Source of the DNA: JBNJEL01 sp051745835
Lineage (GTDB): Bacteria; Bacillota; Halanaerobiia; Halobacteroidales; Acetohalobiaceae
NCBI GenBank assembly: GCA_051745835.1
Contig: JBNJEL010000037.1
Coordinates: forward strand, 1-17,788
Direction: 5' to 3'
Length of the DNA: 17,788 bases
The notes beneath the pieces are model-generated. The model did no database searches, was not told where the DNA came from, and worked only from the letters and a program-made list of their open reading frames with translations. The position numbers were made by a program, and so were the translations under genes. This document shows, piece by piece, positions 1 through 7,462 of the stretch; within the stretch, counting starts at the first letter, position 1; every line of letters starts with the position of its first letter.

Positions 1-678
1 AAACTGTAGTAATACTTCCTGTAAAGCTGTAGCAGCATTGAGTTTAGTTTGGATAACTAAATCGTCTAAGGACATCTCATCTTCAATCTGAGTGTGGTAT
101 TGATGGATAATTTCTCCTCTATCTAGCTCATCACTCATCTGATGAATTGTTAATACAGAGTACTCTTCATCATGATACATCTGCCAGAAGTTCGGCATCA
201 TACCGCGGTAGCGAGGTAGTGGCGCACTGTGAATATTGATACAGCCGTAACGTGGAGTAGTAAGTACTTCTGAATTAAATATTTGAGTAGCTGAGACAGA
301 AACTACTAAATCAATCTCTTCTTTAATTAATAAATTGATAAATTCTGAGCTATTGACATTGGTATAAGGTAGTATCGGCAGTTTATACACATTAGCTAAC
401 GCTTTAATGGATAAACACTTCTGTTTAAGACCTAAATGATAGAGTAGACAGTTTGATTTCTTAGCTAGATAGCGTAAAGCCTGCTTGCTAAAGTCTAGTG
501 GTCCATAAAAATTATAGATATCTTTAATTAAGGTAACTAATGAACTTTCACCTAGTGGTTCTTGAATTACAATACCGTTAATATCGTATTTGTTCTGTTG
601 TTGAGATAACTTTAAAAATTTATTAAAAAAGATCGGTAAGTAGAATGGGTCAGCTTGGGTAACAATGATAATCTTCAT
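1..678 (-). CDS. Formyltransferase-family protein (3' end cut by window edge)
   Basis: An open frame reads from an ATG at 678 down to base 1 without a stop, giving the first 226 residues. The start has AGGTGA about 8 bases upstream. The formyltransferase signature is clear: residues 146-159 read CINIHSAPLPRYRG and residues 185-190 read LDRGEI. These supply the Asn148, His150 and Asp186 triad used by 10-formyl-THF-dependent enzymes (Fmt, PurN, ArnA). The Asn-to-Asp spacing of 38 equals that of E. coli Fmt (108 to 146). The Asn lies about 40 residues later than in Fmt, so the N-terminal half is longer or different from the housekeeping enzyme. I therefore favour a specialised formyltransferase, for example one acting on an amino sugar, over Fmt or PurN. 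The substrate cannot be told, because the C-terminal domain and the downstream genes lie outside the window. Confidence 0.85.
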   Translation of the reverse strand, partial: MKIIIVTQADPFYLPIFFNKFLKLSQQQNKYDINGIVIQEPLGESSLVTLIKDIYNFYGPLDFSKQALRYLAKKSNCLLYHLGLKQKCLSIKALANVYKLPILPYTNVNSSEFINLLIKEEIDLVVSVSATQIFNSEVLTTPRYGCINIHSAPLPRYRGMMPNFWQMYHDEEYSVLTIHQMSDELDRGEIIHQYHTQIEDEMSLDDLVIQTKLNAATALQEVLLQF

Positions 679-705
679 TATAATCACCTACTTCCTTTAT
701 TATCT

Positions 706-714
706 ATTATATCA
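706..714 (-). promoter_or_regulatory. Extended -10 promoter element for the formyltransferase gene
   Basis: Read on the minus strand this is TGATATAAT, a perfect -10 hexamer (TATAAT, 706-711) preceded by an extended TGn. It lies 28 bases upstream of the ATG at 678. No convincing -35 sits 17 bases further up, which is common for extended -10 promoters. AT-rich sequence makes chance matches easy, so this is a prediction only. Confidence 0.45.
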
Positions 715-880
715 TAGAAAATATCAAGCTATAATTATAATAGGTTGCTAAGATTAACTTTTTTTGATAAAATCTTATGATGTAGATATTTAGAACTATC
801 TGTCGGTTACAGTTAGGGAGGTGGCAAGGGAAAAGGTAGATCAGAGTAGAAGAGTAGCGTGTAGTTAGTAGAAAATATTA

Positions 881-909
881 TTTACTTTAAAATAGTAGTT
901 GAGTATAGA
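881..909 (+). promoter_or_regulatory. Candidate sigma-A type promoter for the OPT transporter gene
   Basis: TTTACT (881-886) and TATAGA (904-909) are separated by 17 bases. The start codon of the transporter lies about 50 bases downstream. Each hexamer has two mismatches to consensus, so this is a moderate match in AT-rich sequence. Confidence 0.4.
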
Positions 910-958
910 GTAGCAGTAACAATGAGGTTTTAGCAAATTTGAGGGGGTTAATTAACTT

Positions 959-2869
959 ATGTCTAAAGAAGAGTTATCAAAGGAAAATAGTCAGGTTCAA
1001 CCTTACGTTACTGCTGATAAATCACCTGCTGAATTTACTGTGCAATCAGTAATTTTAGGTGTGATTATGACAGTAATTTTTGCAGCGGCTAATGCTTATT
1101 TAGGATTGAAAGTAGGTATGACGGTTAGTGCTTCTGTTCCCGCAGCAGTTATTTCGATGGGGATTCTACGCGGTGTGCTTAATCGCGGTACTATCTTGGA
1201 GAATAATACAGTGCAGACGATTACTTCCGCAGGAACCTCATTAGCAGCTGGTGTAATCTTTACGATACCTGCTTTGATCTTATGGGGTGTCGATCCAAGC
1301 TTAATTAAGATCTTTATGTTATCCTTATTTGGCGGTGTTTTAGGTGTCTTATTTATGATTCCGCTGCGTAAGTTCTTAATTGTAGATGAACATGAGCGGC
1401 TACCTTATCCTGAGGGTACTGCCTGTGCTGAGGTCTTAATTGCCGGAGAAGAGGGTGGTGCTAAGTCTAAGTATGTCTTTAGTGGTATGGGCTTAGGTGC
1501 GCTCTATAAGTTCTTATCCGGCGGAGTTAAGTTATGGAAAGAGACTGTTGAGTGGGCTATTCCTGGTTATCCGGGAGCAGCAATTGGTTTTAATCTCTAT
1601 CCTTCATTATTAGGTGTCGGTTATATTATCGGTCCTAAGATAGCAGTTCGGATGTTAGCAGGGGGGACACTTGGTTGGTTTGTTCTAATGCCGCTAATTG
1701 CTAAAGTTGGCGGTGGTCTATCAGCTCCACTATTTCCAGCGACAGAACCGATTTCTGAATTAGGTTACTGGGGAATCTGGGATAACTATATTCGTTATGT
1801 TGGAGCTGGTGGAGTAGCATTAGGTGGAGTTATTAGTCTCATTAAAGCCTTGCCAACGATTGTACAGTCTTTCAAAGCAGCTGTTGGTGAATTGACTACC
1901 GGTTTAGCTAAGGATGTTAACCAAGTACGGACAAGCACGGACTTATCTTTACACTGGGTTATCTTAGGTGCTTTAGCTATTATTATCGCTATTGCTTTTG
2001 TACCACAAGTACCTGTTGGTGTCTTAGGAGCTATCTTTGTAACTATTTTTGGTTTCTTCTTTGTAACTGTATCTTCGCGAATTGTAGGGATTGTAGGTAG
2101 TTCTTCTAATCCGGCTTCTGGAATGACAATAGCAACACTATTAGCAGCGAGTCTAATTATGAAGCTCATTGGTTGGACTGATCAAACTGGTATGATTGCT
2201 GCTTTAAGTGTAGGAGCGATCGTCTGTATTGCTGTAGCAGTAGCTGGTGATACTTCACAGGATCTAAAGACTGGATTCTTAGTTGGTGCTACACCAAAAC
2301 GGCAGCAGATTGGCGAATTGATTGGAATCTTAATTTCAGCTATCTTTGTTGGTGGGATTGTCTTAATGTTACATGAAGCTTACGGAATTGCTTCTAAAGA
2401 TTTACCGGCACCACAGGCTAACTTGATGGCAATGGTGGTTAAAGGCGTGATGAAAGGTAATCTACCGTGGTCTTTAGTCTTTACAGGCGTCTTTTCAGCA
2501 TTGATTATTGAGATGTTTGGTATTGGTTCATTGCCTTTTGCGGTTGGACTTTATCTCCCACTGCATTTAAGTACTCCAATTATGATTGGAGGCTTAATTA
2601 AGTTAGTTTTAGATAAGCGTAATTTAACTAAGGAAGTTAGAAAGGATAAGAACGAAAGTGGTATTCTCTTTGCTTCCGGTTTAGTAGCTGGTGATGCATT
2701 AGTCGGAATTTTATTAGCCGGGCTAGCTATTCGTGGTTGGCATACTTCATTACAATTAGGAGCTAGCTGGGCTGGCGGAGCAGTGCAGGTGATTTCATTA
2801 GCTACTTTTGGTATTTTAGTCTATTTATTAGGCAAGAACTCTATTGGTGCTCAAGTAGATACAGAGTAG
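959..2869 (+). CDS. OPT-family oligopeptide transporter
   Basis: A polytopic inner-membrane protein of 636 residues, predicted to carry peptides or metal-chelate complexes into the cell by proton coupling, as other OPT proteins do. Family hallmarks are visible: NAYLGLKVG at 45-53 in the first hydrophobic segment, the ENNTVQTITSAG stretch at 81-92 and LPYPEGTACAEV at 148-159. Long hydrophobic segments continue to the C-terminus. The length is typical of the prokaryotic OPT branch (often near 640 residues). The ATG at 959 has GAGGGGG at 941-947, an acceptable spacing. The aminopeptidase gene follows 99 bases downstream on the same strand, which suggests that imported peptides are hydrolysed by its product. 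The exact substrate is unknown, and OPT proteins of the metal-siderophore (YSL) type cannot be excluded from sequence alone. Confidence 0.93.
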   Translation: MSKEELSKENSQVQPYVTADKSPAEFTVQSVILGVIMTVIFAAANAYLGLKVGMTVSASVPAAVISMGILRGVLNRGTILENNTVQTITSAGTSLAAGVIFTIPALILWGVDPSLIKIFMLSLFGGVLGVLFMIPLRKFLIVDEHERLPYPEGTACAEVLIAGEEGGAKSKYVFSGMGLGALYKFLSGGVKLWKETVEWAIPGYPGAAIGFNLYPSLLGVGYIIGPKIAVRMLAGGTLGWFVLMPLIAKVGGGLSAPLFPATEPISELGYWGIWDNYIRYVGAGGVALGGVISLIKALPTIVQSFKAAVGELTTGLAKDVNQVRTSTDLSLHWVILGALAIIIAIAFVPQVPVGVLGAIFVTIFGFFFVTVSSRIVGIVGSSSNPASGMTIATLLAASLIMKLIGWTDQTGMIAALSVGAIVCIAVAVAGDTSQDLKTGFLVGATPKRQQIGELIGILISAIFVGGIVLMLHEAYGIASKDLPAPQANLMAMVVKGVMKGNLPWSLVFTGVFSALIIEMFGIGSLPFAVGLYLPLHLSTPIMIGGLIKLVLDKRNLTKEVRKDKNESGILFASGLVAGDALVGILLAGLAIRGWHTSLQLGASWAGGAVQVISLATFGILVYLLGKNSIGAQVDTE

Positions 2870-2907
2870 GAATAATTAGTATAAGTAAGTAATAGATTAA
2901 AGATGAT

Positions 2908-2950
2908 AATTAGTAACCAGCTAACCTTGAGGGGTGGCTGGTTACTAATT
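2908..2950 (+). other. Perfect 14-bp hairpin between the transporter and aminopeptidase genes
   Basis: The arms at 2908-2921 and 2937-2950 are exact reverse complements around a 15-base loop, and the loop can pair a little further. The 3' arm ends two bases before the AAAGGAGG ribosome binding site of the next gene. No T-run follows, so it does not look like a standard intrinsic terminator. It may be an mRNA stability or processing element, a weak terminator, or a structure that tunes translation of the aminopeptidase. Confidence 0.6.
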
Positions 2951-2968
2951 TAAAGGAGGATTAAATTA

Positions 2969-3925
2969 ATGTCTGAACTTAACGAGGCAGCTGAGATAGT
3001 AATAAATGACTGTATGGCAGTAGAAGATGATGAGACGGTATTAGTGATTACTGACCGACCGCTGCGACAGATTGGTAGAGCTTTATTTAATGCAGCAGAG
3101 GAGGTAGCTTCTGAAGCACTCTTAACTGAAATTTCACCACGAGAGAATCATGGTGCAGAACCACCGGCTGCGGTAGCTAAATTAATGCAAGAGGTAGATG
3201 TAGCATTAATGCCTACTTCTAAATCTCTCTCTCATACTCGGGCTCGTAAGGAAGCTAATCAAGCTGGAGTTAGAGCAGCTACATTACCAGGAATTACAGA
3301 AGAGATGATGATTAGAACTTTAACTGCTGATTATGAAGTGATTGGTCAGCGTAGTCAGCAGGTAGCAGCGGTATTAGATCAAGGTCAGGAAGCTCACTTA
3401 ACAACTAAGTTAGGTACTGATTTAAAGATGTCGCTAGCTAGGCGAGCTGGGCAGCCTGATACAGGTATTTATCATGAAGCTGGCATCTTTGGTAATTTGC
3501 CGGCAGGTGAGGCTTATATAGCTCCAGTAGAAGGTAGCGCTGAAGGTAAGCTAGTAATTGATGGTGTCATGTCAGGTATTGGGATCTTAAGTGAACCGAT
3601 TACCCTATTAATTGAGGAAGGTTATGTAGTTGAGATTAAAGGTGGTCAAGAAGCAGCAGAGTTAGAAGAGTTGATTGCACCTTATGGACAGCCGGCTAAG
3701 AATATTGCTGAATTAGGAATTGGTACTAATCATCAGGCTACTTTAACTGGACATGTCCTAGAGGATGAGAAAGTGTTAGGTACAGTCCATGTAGCAATTG
3801 GTGATAATAGTTCTTTTGGGGGAGAAGTAGAGGTTGCCTCCCACTTAGATGGAATTGTTAAGCAGCCGACTTTACAGATTGATGATCAAGTAATTATGAA
3901 AGACGGCAATTTAGAGCTTGTTTAA
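2969..3925 (+). CDS. M29-like (AmpS/COG2309-type) aminopeptidase
   Basis: A soluble protein of 318 residues related to the leucyl aminopeptidase T/AmpS group (COG2309). That group also includes metal enzymes such as NicX-type ring-cleaving dioxygenases. Candidate metal ligands are in the expected order: Glu181 in GNLPAGE, Glu188 in APVEGS, Glu248 in AELGIGTN, His274 in VHVAIGDN, and His292 and Asp294 in ASHLD. At 318 residues it is shorter than classical M29 thermophilic aminopeptidases (around 400), as many COG2309 proteins are. The ATG at 2969 has AGGAGG nine bases upstream. It follows the OPT transporter gene and is closed by a terminator. Peptidase activity is inferred from family and context; another hydrolytic or ring-opening activity is possible. 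Confidence 0.8.
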   Translation: MSELNEAAEIVINDCMAVEDDETVLVITDRPLRQIGRALFNAAEEVASEALLTEISPRENHGAEPPAAVAKLMQEVDVALMPTSKSLSHTRARKEANQAGVRAATLPGITEEMMIRTLTADYEVIGQRSQQVAAVLDQGQEAHLTTKLGTDLKMSLARRAGQPDTGIYHEAGIFGNLPAGEAYIAPVEGSAEGKLVIDGVMSGIGILSEPITLLIEEGYVVEIKGGQEAAELEELIAPYGQPAKNIAELGIGTNHQATLTGHVLEDEKVLGTVHVAIGDNSSFGGEVEVASHLDGIVKQPTLQIDDQVIMKDGNLELV

Positions 3926-3933
3926 GTATAAGT

Positions 3934-3969
3934 AGGTGTTGCTTTAGGGCAGCACCTCTTTATTATTTT
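3934..3969 (+). terminator. Intrinsic terminator after the aminopeptidase gene
   Basis: The arms AGGTGTTGC (3934-3942) and GCAGCACCT (3949-3957) pair over 9 bp with one G-T wobble and a 6-base loop, followed by a T-rich tail (3959-3969). It lies 8 bases past the aminopeptidase stop and runs up to the stop codon of the convergent gene, so the two transcripts end against each other. The tail is T-rich only in the plus direction. Confidence 0.8.
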
Positions 3970-4627
3970 AATCGTACTTAGCGAGAATGCGGTCGATCTC
4001 TTGCGAATCACTGCGTAGACTTCTTAGATAGAGTTCTCCTTTGCGGGCTAATTGATAATAAGTATGATTCATATGTTTCGTCCAATCTTTTTGGCGGTGG
4101 TAATTATCGAGCATTGTACCCTCCACCTTTTCTAGAAAGTCTTTGGCAGTAAGAAGTTCTAATCTGCGGCGCGTCTCTTCAAGCTCTAATTGAATTTTAG
4201 AGCTTAACATAGCTGCATATTCTGCTCCCATACGTTCAATATACTCCAAGATCTCTAAATCAATCTTATCTTCTACTTCTTCTTCAAGATAGCCTTCTTC
4301 AATGAGTAGTTGGTATAAGTGTTGAGCACTCTCTTGGACTAAAGTCTGGTACTCATTATATAGTGCTTCTACTTCATTATCTGTTTGGTCTTGTTTTAGT
4401 TTTTTAATCTCTTCTAAATCAGCTAAGTACTCCTGCAATTCAGTAATAGCAGGACAGATCTGATTAAGATAATTTAATTCTTGGGCTAATTGAGGCATCT
4501 GTTCTGGGTCGGTGGAGATATTAGGCTGACTTAATTTAGCTTGGATTTGATTACGTTGATTGAGTAATTGATTAGCACGATCTAAAATTTCTTTATCACT
4601 TAGATATTTACTGTTAAATAGGTGCAT
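3968..4627 (-). CDS. Coiled-coil protein resembling the PCRF domain of release factors
   Basis: A highly charged, helix-rich protein of 219 residues with no signal peptide or membrane segment. Residues about 40-100 (DPEQMPQLAQELNYL onward, then ITELQEYLADLEEIKKL) look like the N-terminal PCRF helical domain of bacterial RF1/RF2. In those factors a 'DPE...L..E...L' helix is followed by 'Y......L..A..L'. The protein has no GGQ catalytic loop and no codon-recognition domain. Residues 100-219 are further Glu/Lys/Leu-rich helices. The ATG at 4627 is preceded by GAGGTGAT. It lies 24 bases after the patatin gene on the same strand, so the two are probably co-transcribed. The PCRF resemblance could be a coiled-coil coincidence; the function is unknown. 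Confidence 0.6.
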   Translation of the reverse strand: MHLFNSKYLSDKEILDRANQLLNQRNQIQAKLSQPNISTDPEQMPQLAQELNYLNQICPAITELQEYLADLEEIKKLKQDQTDNEVEALYNEYQTLVQESAQHLYQLLIEEGYLEEEVEDKIDLEILEYIERMGAEYAAMLSSKIQLELEETRRRLELLTAKDFLEKVEGTMLDNYHRQKDWTKHMNHTYYQLARKGELYLRSLRSDSQEIDRILAKYD

Positions 4628-4651
4628 CTTATCACCTCATTTAGTATCCAA

Positions 4652-6496
4652 TTAGAAAGTTAAGTTAATATTACAGCCTATCTCTGAACCGCTTTTGTTG
4701 TCATTAGCTAGATAGATACCAAAATCGAGCGGCTTTAAACCTAATAAATTCAATTTCATATCAGCACCAATTCCAACAGCACTAGAAGAATAATTATCAT
4801 TATTTAGATAATCAGTGAATAGATAATATTGTATATTAGTTAGCTGTAAGATGGACTTTAATTTAACTGTTGGTAGAAAATTATGAGTATAAATCCAATT
4901 AACTGCTGTTTGAAATTCAGCTTGATCGTTTGGTTCTTGACCGCGATAAATTTTCGGTGAATCCAGTAGGTCAGTATTATTATAGACTAATTTAGAACGT
5001 AAACTCCAGATGTTGTTTAACTTTATTTCTGCTTGCTGTGAAGTTAAGAGTTGATATTCTGTTAAGTTGGAATTAATTAAAAGCGAGCTCTCACCTGTTA
5101 ACGAAAGGTTGTTCCCATCATAATGATATTGATTACCAACTAGCCCAAATTCTTCTCCTTCAATAACTCGCTGTCCTAATTTAAAGGTGTAATGTTTTTG
5201 ATGATATTTAAGGCTAAGCTCCCAATTATCGCTGTTATCTACTCGAGTTTTACTAATTAAATCAAAATTGGGCGTTAACTGTTTAATTCTTAATTGACCT
5301 TCAATTGGTTGGGAGTCTTGGCGAGTATTAAGTAAATTTAGTGTTAGTTGATCATTTTGCCATTTGAGACCATACTGTAACTGATAAAGGTCATCGCGAA
5401 ATAGGCTCTGTTTAAAATGGGAATGATCCTTACCAAAGTAGAGTTGAGGAGTTAAGACCGGTTCTTCCATTACTAGTCGATCATACTTCAGATTGATTAA
5501 TTCATCATCAATATTAACTGTTGAATTTCTAGTAGTTGGTTCTAGTTTTACATTATTTTTTTGCAATACCTCTTTAAGAGCTGGTAATTGCTCTTTAGTA
5601 TATTGATAGCCAATCTGAATTAATTTATCAGCTTGATTGAAATCGATAAAGGAATATTGACTAACAGGATTATCGATTACAAAATCAGAGTACTGCTCAA
5701 TAATAGGACCTGAGAGTCGATCCTGTATTAGTTCGATCATACGCTGAATATTCTGCGCATTAGTACTATATTTTTGATTAATCTTTAGTTTTCCGTCGGC
5801 TTGTGAAGAGATAACTATATCTGCTCCTAATACTTTAGCTGTCTTAGCTGGTACTGATTCTACAATCCCTGGATCGACTAAGGTGTGTTCTCCACCTTGC
5901 TGTACTGGAAAGTAAAATGGTATAGCATAAGCATGCTTAATTTTGTTGGAGATAAGCCCGGTGGTGTGAATATATTTATGTCCACTATTTAAATCACAGC
6001 TTAAAAAAGCAGTCGGCAGCCAAAAATTTTCTAATCTATTTTGGGGAGTTAGATCTTCTAAAAAGAGATTAAGTTTCTTTGTTTTAAGCAGTGATTGATT
6101 AGAGAAGAGATTTAGTTCAAATAGTTGAGAAAAAGATGACTTAGTTGCTACCTCTTCTATTTTATTAATTGGAATTCCACTACCATACATACTACCTACA
6201 ATTGCTCCCATACTGGTACCAACAACCATATCGATTGGTATTTCAGCTTCTTCTAATGCTTTGAGAACGCCAATGTGAACTAAAGCTCTACCACCACCGC
6301 CACCTAATGCTACAGCTACAGTTGGTTCATCTAATTTTTGAAAGCGGCTTCTGTCTTCGACAATATAGGTTTCTTGATCAAAGTTAATCTCTTGCTTTTT
6401 AGTTTTAGTGGCGTAGATATCATTAGTAGCAGAAATAATTAAACAGGTTATTAATAGTAAAATTAGTAGATACTTAGTAGAATTAATTTTCTGCAT
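4652..6496 (-). CDS. Patatin-like phospholipase with C-terminal outer-membrane beta-barrel (type Vd autotransporter-like)
   Basis: A protein of 614 residues. Residues 1-29 form a Sec signal peptide (hydrophobic 9-22, likely cleavage after IYA at 27-29). Residues 58-310 are a patatin lipase domain, with oxyanion loop GGGGGR (65-70), nucleophile Ser95 in GTSMG (93-97) and catalytic Asp208 in VDPG. The usual text at that site is DGG or DGA, so the DPG is slightly odd. Residues about 335-614 are alternating-pattern beta-strands with an Omp85-like YRGQE...AEFQ turn, ending in NINLTF. A terminal Phe is typical of barrels inserted by BamA. This layout matches PlpD of Pseudomonas and FplA of Fusobacterium, but I see no room for the POTRA domain they carry. 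The predicted role is a cell-surface or secreted lipase/phospholipase. The ATG at 6496 has AAAGGAG upstream, and the PCRF-like gene follows. Confidence 0.85.
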   Translation of the reverse strand: MQKINSTKYLLILLLITCLIISATNDIYATKTKKQEINFDQETYIVEDRSRFQKLDEPTVAVALGGGGGRALVHIGVLKALEEAEIPIDMVVGTSMGAIVGSMYGSGIPINKIEEVATKSSFSQLFELNLFSNQSLLKTKKLNLFLEDLTPQNRLENFWLPTAFLSCDLNSGHKYIHTTGLISNKIKHAYAIPFYFPVQQGGEHTLVDPGIVESVPAKTAKVLGADIVISSQADGKLKINQKYSTNAQNIQRMIELIQDRLSGPIIEQYSDFVIDNPVSQYSFIDFNQADKLIQIGYQYTKEQLPALKEVLQKNNVKLEPTTRNSTVNIDDELINLKYDRLVMEEPVLTPQLYFGKDHSHFKQSLFRDDLYQLQYGLKWQNDQLTLNLLNTRQDSQPIEGQLRIKQLTPNFDLISKTRVDNSDNWELSLKYHQKHYTFKLGQRVIEGEEFGLVGNQYHYDGNNLSLTGESSLLINSNLTEYQLLTSQQAEIKLNNIWSLRSKLVYNNTDLLDSPKIYRGQEPNDQAEFQTAVNWIYTHNFLPTVKLKSILQLTNIQYYLFTDYLNNDNYSSSAVGIGADMKLNLLGLKPLDFGIYLANDNKSGSEIGCNINLTF

Positions 6497-6534
6497 ATAA
6501 TTAACTCCTTTACTTAATAATCGGATTGTTGGTA

Positions 6535-6540
6535 ATTATA
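6535..6540 (-). promoter_or_regulatory. Candidate -10 element for the patatin gene
   Basis: On the minus strand this reads TATAAT, 38 bases upstream of the ATG at 6496. A good -35 is not visible at the 17-base spacing. The AT-rich setting makes a chance match possible. Confidence 0.4.
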
Positions 6541-6682
6541 ATAACATATTTCGCTAAAATAATCTATATTTTAGAATAAACTACTGTTAGGAGTTAATAC
6601 TAAAATTAGATTTAAAAAAGAGGGATTTAGCTTTTAGTGCAGAACAATAATGGATAACTCTTAAATTAAGGATTGATAATCA

Positions 6683-7438
6683 ATGTCCCTCTATAATAGT
6701 GAAGCAATTGTGCTAAGACATTACGAACTTAAAGAAGCAGACAAGATAGTGATTTTATTTACTAGGCAACGCGGTAAAGTACAGGCGGTAGCTAATGGAG
6801 CTCGCAAGACTAAAAGTCGTCTCTCTGGTAGTGTGGAATTATTTACGCATAGTGATTTCTTACTCTATCAAGGTAAATCATTAGCTACGGTCAGTCAAGC
6901 AGATATCATTAACTCCTTTGGTAGTCTGCGCTCTGATCTGCTTAAGATGGCAGCAGCCTCTTATGTAGCAGAACTAGTTAATGAATTTACTGTTGATGAA
7001 GAAAAGAATGAATCACTCTTTGCTCTTATCTTAGCTACTTTTCACCTATTAGCGCGAGGTAGTAGAACAGAGTTAATTGTTAGATTCTTTGAATTACGAT
7101 TGCTTAATCTATTAGGTTATCGACCACAGTTAGCAGGTTGTGTAGATTGCTCCATCGATTTGGCAGATGAAGAGCGTTTTAAATTTAGCTCCCAGTTAGG
7201 TGGGGTTGTCTGTTTAGATTGTGCTGCAATTGACCAGTATGCTATGAGTTTATCTAAAGGTACGATTGCTACTATGAAGCGTTTATTAGAGATAGATTAC
7301 CGCAAGTTAGATCGTCTTCAAGTTCCATCACAGATTAAAATGGAGTTAGCTAAGGTGCTGCCTAATTACTTACAATCAATTATCGAGAAGAAGTTGCAGA
7401 GCTTAGACTTTTTTCAGACCTTAACTAATGACTATTAG
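6683..7438 (+). CDS. recO: DNA repair protein RecO
   Basis: RecO loads RecA onto SSB-coated single strands together with RecR and anneals complementary strands in the RecFOR recombination pathway. The protein has 251 residues, the usual length. It opens with the OB-fold domain (MSLYNSEAIVLRHYELKEADKIV, residues 1-23; basic GARKTKSRLSG at 39-49). A helical domain follows, with a four-cysteine zinc finger: Cys153, Cys156, Cys177 and Cys180 in GCVDC and VCLDC. The ATG at 6683 has AAGGA at 6668-6672. Its place directly upstream of glyQS matches the arrangement in Bacillus and many other Firmicutes. A DUF4342 gene follows after 24 bases with no terminator, so the two probably share a transcript. 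Confidence 0.96.
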   Translation: MSLYNSEAIVLRHYELKEADKIVILFTRQRGKVQAVANGARKTKSRLSGSVELFTHSDFLLYQGKSLATVSQADIINSFGSLRSDLLKMAAASYVAELVNEFTVDEEKNESLFALILATFHLLARGSRTELIVRFFELRLLNLLGYRPQLAGCVDCSIDLADEERFKFSSQLGGVVCLDCAAIDQYAMSLSKGTIATMKRLLEIDYRKLDRLQVPSQIKMELAKVLPNYLQSIIEKKLQSLDFFQTLTNDY

Positions 7439-7462
7439 ATTCAGATAGGAGTGAAGCTATTT

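Larger units (their letters stand above)
679..958. other. Divergent intergenic region
   Basis: This gap of 280 bases separates the leftward formyltransferase gene from the rightward OPT transporter gene. It holds the two promoter candidates listed separately and a purine-rich stretch around 815-850 containing an orphan Shine-Dalgarno-like GGGAGGTGG (816-824). I see no gene, no strong hairpin and no recognisable riboswitch in it. Confidence 0.6.

Noticed and set aside
816..890. Short ORF behind the GGGAGGTGG sequence upstream of the OPT gene
   Set aside because: The only nearby start (GTG at 821) overlaps the Shine-Dalgarno-like sequence and gives about 15 codons with no features. The predicted promoter at 881-909 also lies downstream of it.
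1795..2169. Long antisense open frame inside the OPT transporter gene
   Set aside because: It lies wholly opposite a well-recognised gene, has a low-complexity Thr/Ile/Ala-rich product and no ribosome binding site. It is a shadow of the coding strand.
6541..6682. Promoter for recO in the divergent gap
   Set aside because: I could not find a -35/-10 pair with acceptable spacing; the AT-rich text gives many weak matches and no clear best one.
7451..7462. GTG start for the DUF4342 gene, four codons upstream
   Set aside because: The only good Shine-Dalgarno (AGGAG, 7447-7451) overlaps this GTG, so it serves the ATG at 7463.
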